Source: Anaeroplasmataceae bacterium | GTDB lineage: Bacteria; Bacillota_I; Bacilli_A; Acholeplasmatales; Anaeroplasmataceae | Assembly: GCA_029057785.1 (NCBI GenBank) | Contig: JAIDZC010000044.1 | Span: 1 to 64,000 of the forward strand | Length of the DNA stretch: 64,000 nt | Reading direction: 5' to 3' | In this document: piece by piece, positions 33,819 through 42,714 of the stretch | How positions within the stretch are numbered: position 1 is the stretch's first letter | Layout: every line of letters starts with the position of its first letter | Position numbers and translations under genes: made by a program | The notes under the pieces: generated by a model | What the model saw: the letters and a program-made list of their open reading frames with translations, nothing else | Database searches by the model: none | What the model was told of the DNA's origin: nothing

Positions 33819-35571
33819 GAGAAAAAGAGAAGGATATTCAAAATCCACCTTATTTAAAAAAACACTTCCTTATATCAAGAAAGAATGGAAGCTAGTTTTA
33901 ATTACTTTATTACTTAATATAGGCATTGCCTTACTTACAACAATCACTCCTTTGTTTACTAAAGAAATTTTGGACACTTATATTCCTGCAAATAATATGG
34001 AAATGATTTTGTGGTTAATAGGTGCATATTTGCTTTGTACAATTGTAGTTGTAGTGATGCGGTATTTTGGACAATATTTGCAGACTCTTGCTGGTATGCA
34101 CATTGAAAGAAATTTAAGAGAGGATGCTATTCGTAAAATAGACTACCTTCCTGTAGATTATTTTTCACTAGAACCAGATGGGAAAATTGTTGCTAAGATT
34201 ACATCTGATAGTAACGGAGTAAGAACCTTCTATATGACGATGTTTTCCATTATCAATGCACTTATCAATATTATTGTTGTTTATGTAGGTTTAATATATT
34301 TAAAGCCTATATTAGGTTTAATTATTCTTGCTATTGTACCAATCATTTTAGTTTGGATAACTGTATATCGTAGAAAGGTTCACGGCTATTATTTGGATTT
34401 AAGAGAAACTGGTTCTAGGATTACAGGTAAGCTAAATGAGCTTATCAGTGGAGCTTTAATCATTCAGGATTTCAATCAAGAGGAAAATATGATGGATGAA
34501 TATAAGGAGCTTGTAAATCGTTATAATTATAATGATGTAAAAGCCAATACCATCAATATTTATTTTGGTTGGGAGTTATTAATGATTTTAAAACGTTTGG
34601 CAGAAATAGGTATCCTATTCTTTATTGGTTATGAAGCTTTAGAAAATGCTGGGATTACTGCGGGTTTAATTACAACCTTCATTGGATATCTGGATCGTAT
34701 GATTAATCCAATTAATGCTATATTTAATAACTTAAATGAGTTAGAAGATTCTTTGGTTGCTGCCAATCGTGTTTATCAATTTATGGATGAGGCAAATGAT
34801 ACAAGAATATTAGATGGAGAAGAAGCCCCAGATGAGATCAAGGGTGATGTAGAATTTAAGCATATTCGTTTTGCCTATATTGAAGATAATTATGTACTAA
34901 AGGATTTATCCTTATCTGTTCCAGCTGGTAAAAAGATTGGAATTGTAGGTCATACAGGAAGTGGGAAGTCTTCCTTAATGAATTTATTACTTGGTTATAA
35001 TGATTATCAAGAAGGAGAACTTCTGGTTGATGGTGTAGATATTAAAATCTACAATAAAGCTTCCTACAGAAAGAACTTAGGTATTGTATTACAAACACCA
35101 GCTCTTTTTGCAGGAACGATACGTTCTAATGTTACAATGGAAAGAGAGTATCCAGATGAAGAAGTAATAAAGGTTATTGAAGAGGTTGGGGCTGGCTATA
35201 TGCTTGCTAAGAGTGAATTAGGATTAGATACACCAATTTCATTTAAAGGAGAAAACCTGTCTTTAGGAGAAAAGCAGCTTTTATCCTTTGCCAGAATTCT
35301 TCTTCGCAAACCTAAAATATTAGTTTTAGATGAAGCTACAGCTAATATCGATAGTGAAACAGAAATTAGAATTAAGCATGCAATGGATGTCGTTGCGAAG
35401 GGAAGAACAACCTTTATCATAGCTCATAGATTATCTACAATTAAGGATGCTGATGAAATTGTAGTATTAGATCATGGTGTTATCGTTGGTCAAGGTAGCC
35501 ATACGCATTTATATGATACTTGTCCAATCTATAAGGATATGTATGATTCTCAATTTGAAAAGAATAAGTAG
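33811..35571 (+). CDS. ABC exporter half, second subunit
   Basis: About 586 residues with six membrane helices and a C-terminal ATPase. Walker A is GHTGSGKSS, Walker B ILVLDEATANID with the catalytic Glu, and the signature is LSLGEKQLLSFAR, where LSLGE replaces LSGGQ. Thus this subunit has the good Walker B while its partner has the canonical signature, the expected split of a heterodimeric exporter (BmrCD/LmrCD-like). GAGGGTG precedes the start; ATG 33805 is an alternative. Substrate unknown; peptides or drugs are typical. Confidence 0.93.
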   Translation: MPKRKREGYSKSTLFKKTLPYIKKEWKLVLITLLLNIGIALLTTITPLFTKEILDTYIPANNMEMILWLIGAYLLCTIVVVVMRYFGQYLQTLAGMHIERNLREDAIRKIDYLPVDYFSLEPDGKIVAKITSDSNGVRTFYMTMFSIINALINIIVVYVGLIYLKPILGLIILAIVPIILVWITVYRRKVHGYYLDLRETGSRITGKLNELISGALIIQDFNQEENMMDEYKELVNRYNYNDVKANTINIYFGWELLMILKRLAEIGILFFIGYEALENAGITAGLITTFIGYLDRMINPINAIFNNLNELEDSLVAANRVYQFMDEANDTRILDGEEAPDEIKGDVEFKHIRFAYIEDNYVLKDLSLSVPAGKKIGIVGHTGSGKSSLMNLLLGYNDYQEGELLVDGVDIKIYNKASYRKNLGIVLQTPALFAGTIRSNVTMEREYPDEEVIKVIEEVGAGYMLAKSELGLDTPISFKGENLSLGEKQLLSFARILLRKPKILVLDEATANIDSETEIRIKHAMDVVAKGRTTFIIAHRLSTIKDADEIVVLDHGVIVGQGSHTHLYDTCPIYKDMYDSQFEKNK

Positions 35572-35587
35572 TATATTTATAAGTGTA

Positions 35588-35623
35588 AAAGAATCACCAA
35601 TTGATTTTGGTAATTCTTTTTTC
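35588..35623 (+). terminator. Terminator after the ABC exporter pair
   Basis: An imperfect stem (AGAATCACCA with TGGTAATTCT) followed by six T's. Confidence 0.7.
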
Positions 35624-35718
35624 TAAAATGTAACAAAGCATGTTGCAAAAAGAAATGCTTAGTTTCTAGTATAAGCATAATATTTCTTTTATAATACGAT
35701 TAAAAGGAGTTGTAGAAA

Positions 35719-36159
35719 ATGAGTTTAGGAAAAAGACTGCAGGATGCTCGTAAAAAATTAAATATTACACAAGAACAATTGGCAGATAGTTTAGAGGTTA
35801 CACGACAATCTGTATCTCGTTGGGAGTCTGATATTGTGTATCCTGATATGGCAAATTTAGTAAAGCTATCCAATATATTAGAAGTCAGTATCGATTATTT
35901 GTTGAAAAATGAAACAAATTTGGATACAGAAAAAAAGGTGAATCGGTTACTACTGACGTTAGTTGGAAAAGAAGTGAAACTAGAGTTTAATACTTCACAG
36001 GATTATGATTTTTTTCAGTCAAAGAAAAAAATTATAGTTATAGAGGTTTCCAAAGATTGGATCAAATTAGAATCCGTTGATAGAAAAACAGAGGAGAGTA
36101 AAATAAAACTTGTTCCTGTAGAGACCATAAAATCTATTACGCTTAAGGAGGAAGATTAA
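35719..36159 (+). CDS. XRE regulator with C-terminal domain shared with its neighbour
   Basis: A 146-residue protein. Residues 5-60 form an XRE helix-turn-helix (ARKKLNITQEQLADSLEVTRQ, SVSRWESD). The C-terminal 75 residues (VGKEVKLEF ... IKLVPVETIKSITL) are beta-rich and similar to the soluble domain of the next gene (MGKEMKIDF ... LLIRLDNIKNVTIL). AAAGGAG precedes the ATG. The two genes are 1 bp apart and likely form a functional pair. Confidence 0.82.
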   Translation: MSLGKRLQDARKKLNITQEQLADSLEVTRQSVSRWESDIVYPDMANLVKLSNILEVSIDYLLKNETNLDTEKKVNRLLLTLVGKEVKLEFNTSQDYDFFQSKKKIIVIEVSKDWIKLESVDRKTEESKIKLVPVETIKSITLKEED

Positions 36160-36160
36160 T

Positions 36161-36484
36161 TTGGAATATTTAGGCTATGCATTAGCACTTTTAGCTTTAG
36201 GTATTGCAGTAGCAGCAATGCATCGTATTTCCATCCTAGAACATAAAATTAAAGCTTTAAGTGAACCAATTGATTATGTGGTTTTAATTAATACATTAAA
36301 AGAAAATATGGGCAAAGAAATGAAAATAGATTTCTTTGAAGATGTCACCTTGCTAATGGGAAGAAAATGTGTTGTTTTAGATCTAGATGACATATGGATT
36401 ATGGTTCAAATCAGGGAAAAGAAGACTAAAGAAGAAAAACTGCTCATACGACTAGATAATATTAAGAATGTGACGATTTTATAA
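36161..36484 (+). CDS. Membrane-anchored companion of the XRE regulator
   Basis: A 107-residue protein starting at TTG behind AAGGAGGA. One N-terminal membrane helix (ALALLALGIAVAAMHRI) is followed by a short coiled region and a beta-rich domain related to the C-terminal domain of the preceding regulator. No named family is recognised. A signalling pair, with one partner at the membrane and one on DNA, is an attractive inference. Confidence 0.75.
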   Translation: MEYLGYALALLALGIAVAAMHRISILEHKIKALSEPIDYVVLINTLKENMGKEMKIDFFEDVTLLMGRKCVVLDLDDIWIMVQIREKKTKEEKLLIRLDNIKNVTIL

Positions 36485-36498
36485 TAGTCTAGTGCTTT

Positions 36499-36744
36499 AT
36501 GTATCTTATCATTTTGTCTTTAACTACAGCTGAAATTGTTATTGCAATCATTAATAATAAATTTAAAGCAATGTATCAATTAATCTTTTCACCTTATGAT
36601 TTTAGTTTTACATTAGTATTATGTTTACTTGCTATATGCTTGGCATCTGGAATATTATCGTTAATCCTTCCTATGCCAAAGAAAAATCGACTGGATAAAA
36701 TATTGTTTTTTCTTACGAGAAATAAGATTTTAGTATGTGTTTAG
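36499..36744 (+). CDS. Small membrane protein (81 aa)
   Basis: An 81-residue frame with two hydrophobic segments (YLIILSLTTAEIVIAII and FTLVLCLLAICLASGILSLIL) and a basic C-terminal part. The ribosome site is weak, so its reality is less certain than its neighbours. It follows the regulator pair by 14 bp and may be co-transcribed. No family recognised. Confidence 0.5.
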   Translation: MYLIILSLTTAEIVIAIINNKFKAMYQLIFSPYDFSFTLVLCLLAICLASGILSLILPMPKKNRLDKILFFLTRNKILVCV

Positions 36745-36817
36745 GAAAAAAATTTAAATTATACCTAGATTTTAATTATATAGCTTTCTTACCCTGTTTT
36801 TTCTATTCGGTGTTTCC

Positions 36818-36846
36818 TTGAATATGGTACTATTTTATGATAAAAT
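36818..36846 (+). promoter_or_regulatory. Promoter of the aromatic amino acid operon
   Basis: TTGAAT (36818-36823), a 17-bp spacer and TAAAAT (36841-36846), about 35 bp before the DAHP synthase start. No T-box, leader peptide or attenuator is visible between it and the gene. Confidence 0.7.
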
Positions 36847-36880
36847 AATACTAATACAAGTAAGAAGTGAGGTATTGCTT

Positions 36881-37894
36881 ATGATTATAAAAATGAAGGA
36901 TTCCATATCTAAAAAGGAATATCAAAATATTATAGATTATTTTAAAACACGCGGACTTGAAATTAAAGACGCAAGTAGTGGTGATGTCAAGGTTATTGGT
37001 ATCATTGGAGATACAACTAAGACAATGGATAGTGATGTTTATGCACTACCAGGTGTGGACACAATTACAAGAATTCAGGTTCCTTATAAAAAAGCATCAA
37101 AGGCTTTCCATCCAGAACCAACAGTAATTGATGTGTGTGGTATAAAAATCGGAGGTGGAAACTTTACCGTTATGGCTGGCCCATGCTCTGTTGAAAATCA
37201 TGACCAAATTGTGAGCGTTGCAAAGAGTGTAAAGGAAAGTGGTGCTCATATCTTAAGAGGAGGGGCATATAAGCCTAGAACAAGTCCTTATGCATTCCAA
37301 GGCTTAGAATTAGAAGGCTTAGATTTGTTGATGGAGGCTCGTGAGGCTACACGTTTACCTATCATTACTGAAATTCAATCTGAGGATATGATTGAACGCT
37401 TTGTTAAGGATGTGGATATCATTCAGGTTGGTGCTCGTAATATGCAAAACTTTCATTTATTAAAAGCACTTGGAAAAATAGATAAACCGATTTTATTAAA
37501 GCGTGGACTTTCTGCAACAATTGAAGAATGGTTAATGGCTGCAGAATATATTTTGGCTGGTGGTAATGATAAGGTTATTCTTTGTGAAAGAGGAATTCGT
37601 ACCTTTGAAAAGTATACAAGAAACACTTTAGATTTATCTGCAGTTTTAGCTGTTAAGGAGTTATCTCATTTACCAGTTATTGTTGACCCATCTCACGCTG
37701 CTGGCAAATGGTCAATGGTGGAAGATTTATCTAAGGCTGCTTTAGCTGTTGGAGCTGATGGAATTATTGTTGAGGTACACAATAATCCTGAATGTGCACT
37801 ATGCGATGGTGCTCAAAGCTTAAAGCCTGAACGTTTTGATCATATGATGAATCAATTAAAATTAATTGCTCCAATTGTAGGGAAAAAGCTATAA
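36881..37894 (+). CDS. aroF: 3-deoxy-7-phosphoheptulonate (DAHP) synthase, type I-beta
   Basis: A 337-residue enzyme. An N-terminal ferredoxin-like regulatory domain (about residues 1-70) precedes the catalytic barrel with AGPCSVEN, RGGAYKPRTSPYAFQG, the LLKRGL region and VDPSHAAGK. It joins PEP and erythrose 4-phosphate in the first step of the shikimate pathway; the extra N-terminal domain usually mediates feedback by aromatic amino acids. GAGG lies before ATG 36881; an upstream ATG at 36818 coincides with the promoter and is rejected. It is the first gene of an operon of eight. Confidence 0.95.
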   Translation: MIIKMKDSISKKEYQNIIDYFKTRGLEIKDASSGDVKVIGIIGDTTKTMDSDVYALPGVDTITRIQVPYKKASKAFHPEPTVIDVCGIKIGGGNFTVMAGPCSVENHDQIVSVAKSVKESGAHILRGGAYKPRTSPYAFQGLELEGLDLLMEAREATRLPIITEIQSEDMIERFVKDVDIIQVGARNMQNFHLLKALGKIDKPILLKRGLSATIEEWLMAAEYILAGGNDKVILCERGIRTFEKYTRNTLDLSAVLAVKELSHLPVIVDPSHAAGKWSMVEDLSKAALAVGADGIIVEVHNNPECALCDGAQSLKPERFDHMMNQLKLIAPIVGKKL

Positions 37895-38724
37895 TGAAAA
37901 TTTGTATTGTAGGTTTAGGACTTATTGGTGGATCCTATGCTATGGGATTATCCTTAAAGGGACATGAGGTTTATGGCATAGATCAAAATATAAAATCCAT
38001 TGAGTACGCAAAAGAAAAAAACTACATAAAAGAAGGCTTTATAGATGAGTATCATATTTTATCAAAATGTGATTGTATTATCCTTGCCATTTATCCTCAG
38101 GCAATATTAGATTTTTTAAAGCAGCATTCGCATTTATTTAAAGAAGATCAAGTTATAACTGATGTATGTGGTGTAAAGAGTTCCTTTGTGAGAAAGGCAA
38201 CCTTACTTGCGGGTAAGGCAACCTATTTATCTCATCACCCTATGGCTGGTAAGGAAAAGATTGGAATAGAGTATGCAGATGCCTCTATTTTTAAAGGTGC
38301 CAACTTCTTGCTCACTCCTATAGATTCTCTTCATCCACATGCAGAAGAGGTATTAAAGCAAATTGCTAAAGATTTAGAATTTGGACGAATTACGACCATT
38401 TCTATAGAACGTCATGACCAGATGATTGGCTTTACTAGTCAATTAACACATGCGATAGCAGTGTCATTAGTGAATAGCGATCAAGATGAAGATACTGTAA
38501 AATTCATTGGAGATTCTTATCGAGATTTAACTCGTATTGCAATGATTAACGATACACTTTGGAGTGAATTATTTTTAGAAAATAAGGAATATCTTTTAGA
38601 GCATATCATAAACTTTGAGAAGGAATTAGATATTTTAAAAAATGCATTAAAGCATAATGATAAAGACACATTGAAACAATTATTTAATCAATCTACACAA
38701 ATTAGAAGGAAGATGGAAAAATGA
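37894..38724 (+). CDS. tyrA: Prephenate dehydrogenase
   Basis: A 276-residue TyrA overlapping the previous stop (TAATG). The Rossmann motif GLGLIGGSYA begins the protein, and the catalytic region HHPMAGKE is present. It makes 4-hydroxyphenylpyruvate for tyrosine. There is no C-terminal ACT domain, so tyrosine feedback may act elsewhere. It overlaps aroB by 4 bp. Confidence 0.93.
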   Translation: MKICIVGLGLIGGSYAMGLSLKGHEVYGIDQNIKSIEYAKEKNYIKEGFIDEYHILSKCDCIILAIYPQAILDFLKQHSHLFKEDQVITDVCGVKSSFVRKATLLAGKATYLSHHPMAGKEKIGIEYADASIFKGANFLLTPIDSLHPHAEEVLKQIAKDLEFGRITTISIERHDQMIGFTSQLTHAIAVSLVNSDQDEDTVKFIGDSYRDLTRIAMINDTLWSELFLENKEYLLEHIINFEKELDILKNALKHNDKDTLKQLFNQSTQIRRKMEK

Positions 38725-39743
38725 AGCAGTTAAGAATTCAATTAAAAATGAATTCCTATAACATATTTATAGAAGATGACATTTTGTTTCATCTTTCTTT
38801 TTATATTAAGGAAGTCTATCAAAATAAAAAGATTTATATCATTACAGATGATAATGTTGAAAAGTTATATTTAGAAACTGTGAAAAACAGTTTAAAGGAA
38901 TATGAGGTTGAAAGTATAGTTATTCCCCACGGAGAAACTTCCAAGAGCATAGAAGTATATACGAAAGTAGTAAAAGAACTATTAGATAAAGATATTCGTA
39001 GAAATGAATTGCTTTTAGCTTTAGGTGGAGGAGTAATAGGAGACTTAACAGGGTTTGTTGCTGCCACACTTTACAGAGGTTTACCTTATGTGAGTGTACC
39101 GACATCATTACTTAGTCAAATGGATTCCTCTATTGGTGGAAAAACAGGAATTGATTTTTATGATCGAAAGAATATTATTGGCTGTTTTAAGCAGCCTAAG
39201 CTTGTCTTAATTGATCCTAAAACATTACATACATTATCCAAAAGAGAGTGGAATAATGGTATGGGAGAATTGATTAAGCATGCTGCTATTGGAAATGAAA
39301 AGCTATTTGAAATGTTAAAGCATAAACCAGAAATTAATGAAGAAATTATTTATCAAAGTCTTTCTGTAAAACAAGCTGTTGTTGAAAAGGATGAGTTTGA
39401 TACAAAGGAAAGAATGCTTCTTAATTTTGGTCATACCTTTGGACATGCTATAGAATTGAAGCTAGGATTAAAGCATGGAGAAGCAGTAGCCTTAGGTATG
39501 CTTATGGTAATTCGTTTTGGTATTGATTTAGGTTTAACAGAAGAATCTTGTTATACAGAACTCAAAGAAATAATAAGACTTTATGAGCTTCCATTTGATG
39601 AACCGAATTATAAGGAATTTCTTCTTGAGATTGCAAAGGATAAAAAGAATTTAGCTGGCAAAATAAATGTGGTTTTATTATCCAAGATTGGACATGCCTT
39701 CTTATATCCAGTAGAAGAAAAGCGTTTAAAGGAGCTGATGTAA
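38721..39743 (+). CDS. aroB: 3-dehydroquinate synthase
   Basis: A 340-residue NAD- and metal-dependent cyclase. Visible are the NAD-binding GGGVIGDLTGFVAATLYRG, KTGID, the metal ligands in GMGELIKHA and FGHTFGHAIE, and a later HGEAVALGM. It converts DAHP to 3-dehydroquinate, the second shikimate step. ATGA overlap with tyrA; aroA starts immediately after its stop. Confidence 0.96.
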   Translation: MKQLRIQLKMNSYNIFIEDDILFHLSFYIKEVYQNKKIYIITDDNVEKLYLETVKNSLKEYEVESIVIPHGETSKSIEVYTKVVKELLDKDIRRNELLLALGGGVIGDLTGFVAATLYRGLPYVSVPTSLLSQMDSSIGGKTGIDFYDRKNIIGCFKQPKLVLIDPKTLHTLSKREWNNGMGELIKHAAIGNEKLFEMLKHKPEINEEIIYQSLSVKQAVVEKDEFDTKERMLLNFGHTFGHAIELKLGLKHGEAVALGMLMVIRFGIDLGLTEESCYTELKEIIRLYELPFDEPNYKEFLLEIAKDKKNLAGKINVVLLSKIGHAFLYPVEEKRLKELM

Positions 39744-41009
39744 ATGAATGTAACTATTCATCCAAAGAAATTAAAAGGAATGGTATCTATACCTCCTTCT
39801 AAAAGCTTATCTCATCGTGCAATCATTGCCGCTTCCTTAAGTGAAGAAGAAAGTGTGATTTCTAATGTAATGTTTTCTAAAGATATCTTGGCAACCATAG
39901 AAGGAATGAAAGCCTTAGGTGCTGAAATAAAGGTAGAAGGAACTACACTAAGGATTAAAGGTTCAAGAGTGAAAAGAACAGGAAATAGGATTGATGCGAA
40001 TGAATCTGGATCCACTTTAAGATTCTTAATCCCTATTGCTTTAGTGAATTCAGAGCCTATTGAATTTATTGGTCATAATCATTTAGTCAATCGACCTTTA
40101 GATTCTTACTTTGAAATATTTGATAAATTGGGAGTGAAGTATACTCATCCAAAGGATGCATATTTACCTCTCAAAACAAGTGGAGGATTAACCTCAGGTG
40201 TTTATGAAGTAAAAGGAAATATTTCTTCTCAGTTTATCACAGGTCTACTTTTTGCATTACCTCTAATAGAGGGAAATTCAATGATAAAAATTATAGGCTC
40301 TTTAGAATCTAAGGGTTATGTAGATTTAACGTTAGATATCTTATCTAAATTTGGAATTTGTATTATAAATCATAATTATGAAATCTTTGAGATTAAAGGA
40401 AATCAAAGCTATAGAGGATATAATTATACAGTTGAGGGTGATTATTCTCAAACTGCATTCTTCCTTATTGCAGGAGCAATGGGTGCAGATATCAAGCTTA
40501 AGGGTATGAATAAAGTTTCCTATCAAGGAGATAAAAAGATTATTGATGATGTCAAAGCTTTAGACGGAAATATCCAATTTGATGAGGATATACTTTATTG
40601 CCTACCAAGTCACACAAAAGGAACTACGATTGATTTTTCTCAATCTCCTGATTTAGGACCAGCACTTACAGTTCTAGCTTGTGTATCTGAAGGAACTTCT
40701 TATTTTACTCATGTATCCAGATTAAGAATTAAAGAATGTGATAGAGTTACTTGTATGAAAGAAGAATTGGAGAAGCTAGGTGCTAGGATGGATGAAGAGC
40801 CAGATACAATGATTATTTATGGTGTATCCAAACTATGTGGAGGTATTGTAGATTCTCATAACGATCATAGAGTAGCTATGGCACTGGCTATGGCTTCTTT
40901 AAAGATGGATGGAGATTTAACGATTTTAAATGCAGAATGTGTTTCAAAATCTTATCCAAATTTCTGGGAAGTATTTGAAGCCTTAGGAGGAGATGTTACC
41001 TATGAGTAA
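39744..41009 (+). CDS. aroA: 5-enolpyruvylshikimate-3-phosphate synthase
   Basis: A 421-residue EPSP synthase with the PEP and shikimate 3-phosphate binding motifs PPSKSLSHR, ANESGSTLRFL and RIKECDR. It works on shikimate 3-phosphate, so a shikimate kinase must exist in this organism. It overlaps the chorismate mutase gene by 8 bp. Confidence 0.96.
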   Translation: MNVTIHPKKLKGMVSIPPSKSLSHRAIIAASLSEEESVISNVMFSKDILATIEGMKALGAEIKVEGTTLRIKGSRVKRTGNRIDANESGSTLRFLIPIALVNSEPIEFIGHNHLVNRPLDSYFEIFDKLGVKYTHPKDAYLPLKTSGGLTSGVYEVKGNISSQFITGLLFALPLIEGNSMIKIIGSLESKGYVDLTLDILSKFGICIINHNYEIFEIKGNQSYRGYNYTVEGDYSQTAFFLIAGAMGADIKLKGMNKVSYQGDKKIIDDVKALDGNIQFDEDILYCLPSHTKGTTIDFSQSPDLGPALTVLACVSEGTSYFTHVSRLRIKECDRVTCMKEELEKLGARMDEEPDTMIIYGVSKLCGGIVDSHNDHRVAMALAMASLKMDGDLTILNAECVSKSYPNFWEVFEALGGDVTYE

Positions 41010-41271
41010 GCTAGATGATGCAAGAATAAAAATAAATCAAATAGATGAGGCAATGCTTAAGCTTTTTGAACAAAGAATGCAAGCAGTTCAAATGGTTGCT
41101 GAATACAAATTAGAAAATCATTTACCTGTCTTAGATGCAGCTAGAGAACAAAGTATAATTGATAAAAATGTTTCTATGTTAAATAATAAAGAACTTGAAA
41201 TTTATTATCGTATTTTCTTTGAAGGCGTATTAACCTCTTCTAAGGAATATCAAAAGGATTTGATTAAATGA
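41002..41271 (+). CDS. Chorismate mutase, AroQ type
   Basis: A free-standing helical chorismate mutase of 89 residues from ATG 41002, behind GGAGGAG. The AroQ pattern is clear: RIKINQIDEAMLKLFEQRM, VAEYKLENHLPVLDAAREQ, and the C-terminal helix YYRIFFEGVLTSSKEYQ. It converts chorismate to prephenate for tyrosine and phenylalanine. It overlaps both neighbours by a few bases. Confidence 0.92.
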   Translation: MSKLDDARIKINQIDEAMLKLFEQRMQAVQMVAEYKLENHLPVLDAAREQSIIDKNVSMLNNKELEIYYRIFFEGVLTSSKEYQKDLIK

Positions 41272-42644
41272 AACGATATGGATTATTAGGAGAACATCTT
41301 TCTCATAGCTATTCAAAAATCATTCATACATCCATTTTTAAATCTTTAGATTTATCTGCAGACTACTCTCTTTTAGAATGTAAGGAAGAAGAATTGAAAG
41401 ATTATATAGAACTATTAAAACAAGGATATTATTCAGGCTTTAATGTAACAATTCCTTATAAAAAGACAATTATGAAGTATTTGGACTTTATTGATGATAA
41501 GGCTAAAGCTATTGGGAGTGTCAATACAATTTATATAAGGAATAACAAGGTTTGTGGAACAAATACAGATTATGATGGCTTTTTAAAAACATTGAAAAAG
41601 TATCATGTAGATGTTCTCAATAAAGAGTGTTATATCCTGGGGACTGGTGGAGCTTCTCTAGCAGTGAATAAGGCACTTTCTGATTTAGGGGGAAGATGTC
41701 AATTTGTATCTAGAACTCCTAAGAATAAAGAAATTGGGTATAAAGATCTTGAGACAAAAGAAATTGATGTTTTAGTAAATACAACACCTGTAGGAATGTA
41801 TCCTAATGTAGGTGTTAGTCCAGTATCTAAAGAAATTGCTAAAAATGCTGGGTGTGTTATAGATATTATATTTAATCCTTTAAAAACACAACTTTTAAAG
41901 GATGCTAATTCCAATATTAATGGATTGCATATGCTTGTTATGCAGGCAATAAAGGCAGAAGAAATTTGGCAGGAAAAAGGAATAGAGGATACTTCTTTAG
42001 TTTTTGAAGATTTAAAATTTATACTAAGTTTGCCTTTAGATATTTATAAGCTTGTTCAAAATTTGAACTTCAAGAAGGATTCTGTTGGGTGTAGTCAGGA
42101 TGAAGTATATCTATTTGAGGATAAGTATGTTTTAAAGATATCATCTTTTAAAGATTCTCTCTTGAAAGAAAAAGAAAAAACAGATTGGCTCGCAGATAAA
42201 ATTCCAGGCTCTAAATCAATTCTGTTTAAGGAATATAATTCTAAATTCTATTATTTAAGAACCTGTGTAAAGGGAGAAAGTTTGATTTCTAAAAGATTTC
42301 TAGATGAGCCTTTAGTATTGATTCAAGCACTTAAAAAAGTTGTAGAAGTATTGAGAAGTTTAGATGGATATGCTTGTCCTTTTCATTCTAGTGAAAGTAC
42401 AGGGAATTCATTTGTTCATGGAGATTTATGTCTGCCTAATATTTTTGTGAATGAGAACAATGAATTTGCTGGCTTTATAGATTTGGATAATGCAGGATTA
42501 GGTGATGTATGGGAGGATTATGCATGGCTGATTTGGAGCTTTGAGCATAATCTAAAGACAAGCCAATACACTAAAGACTTATTAAAAGAACTTGGACTAG
42601 AGATGAATTTTGAAAAATATAATCTCTATGTTCAAGACAAATAA
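41268..42644 (+). CDS. aroE: Shikimate dehydrogenase fused to an APH(3')-like kinase domain
   Basis: A 458-residue fusion. Residues 1-260 are AroE: LSHSYS substrate region, FNVTIPYK with catalytic Lys65, GSVNT, NTDYDG, nucleotide-binding GTGGAS (125-130), and MQAIKAEE. Residues 270-458 form an aminoglycoside-phosphotransferase-like kinase: ATP Lys290 in YVLKIS, catalytic loop HGDLCLPN (Asp386, Asn391) and metal Asp405 in GFIDLDNAG. Compared with APH(3') enzymes, the stretch between CPF (370-372) and HGD is only about 11 residues, missing the helical insert that shapes the aminoglycoside pocket. No aroK is in the operon, so shikimate is a likely substrate. Confidence 0.92.
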   Translation: MKRYGLLGEHLSHSYSKIIHTSIFKSLDLSADYSLLECKEEELKDYIELLKQGYYSGFNVTIPYKKTIMKYLDFIDDKAKAIGSVNTIYIRNNKVCGTNTDYDGFLKTLKKYHVDVLNKECYILGTGGASLAVNKALSDLGGRCQFVSRTPKNKEIGYKDLETKEIDVLVNTTPVGMYPNVGVSPVSKEIAKNAGCVIDIIFNPLKTQLLKDANSNINGLHMLVMQAIKAEEIWQEKGIEDTSLVFEDLKFILSLPLDIYKLVQNLNFKKDSVGCSQDEVYLFEDKYVLKISSFKDSLLKEKEKTDWLADKIPGSKSILFKEYNSKFYYLRTCVKGESLISKRFLDEPLVLIQALKKVVEVLRSLDGYACPFHSSESTGNSFVHGDLCLPNIFVNENNEFAGFIDLDNAGLGDVWEDYAWLIWSFEHNLKTSQYTKDLLKELGLEMNFEKYNLYVQDK

Positions 42645-42714
42645 ATGTTGTACAGTATAGACAAATTAAGTTTTAATAATATGTTGAAAAACATAAGAAC
42701 TAGGAGGGTTAGAT

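Noticed and set aside
41268-42644. Aminoglycoside resistance gene
   Set aside because: The kinase domain resembles APH(3') but lacks the insert that forms the aminoglycoside pocket and is part of a biosynthetic fusion in the aro operon, so resistance is not the likely role.
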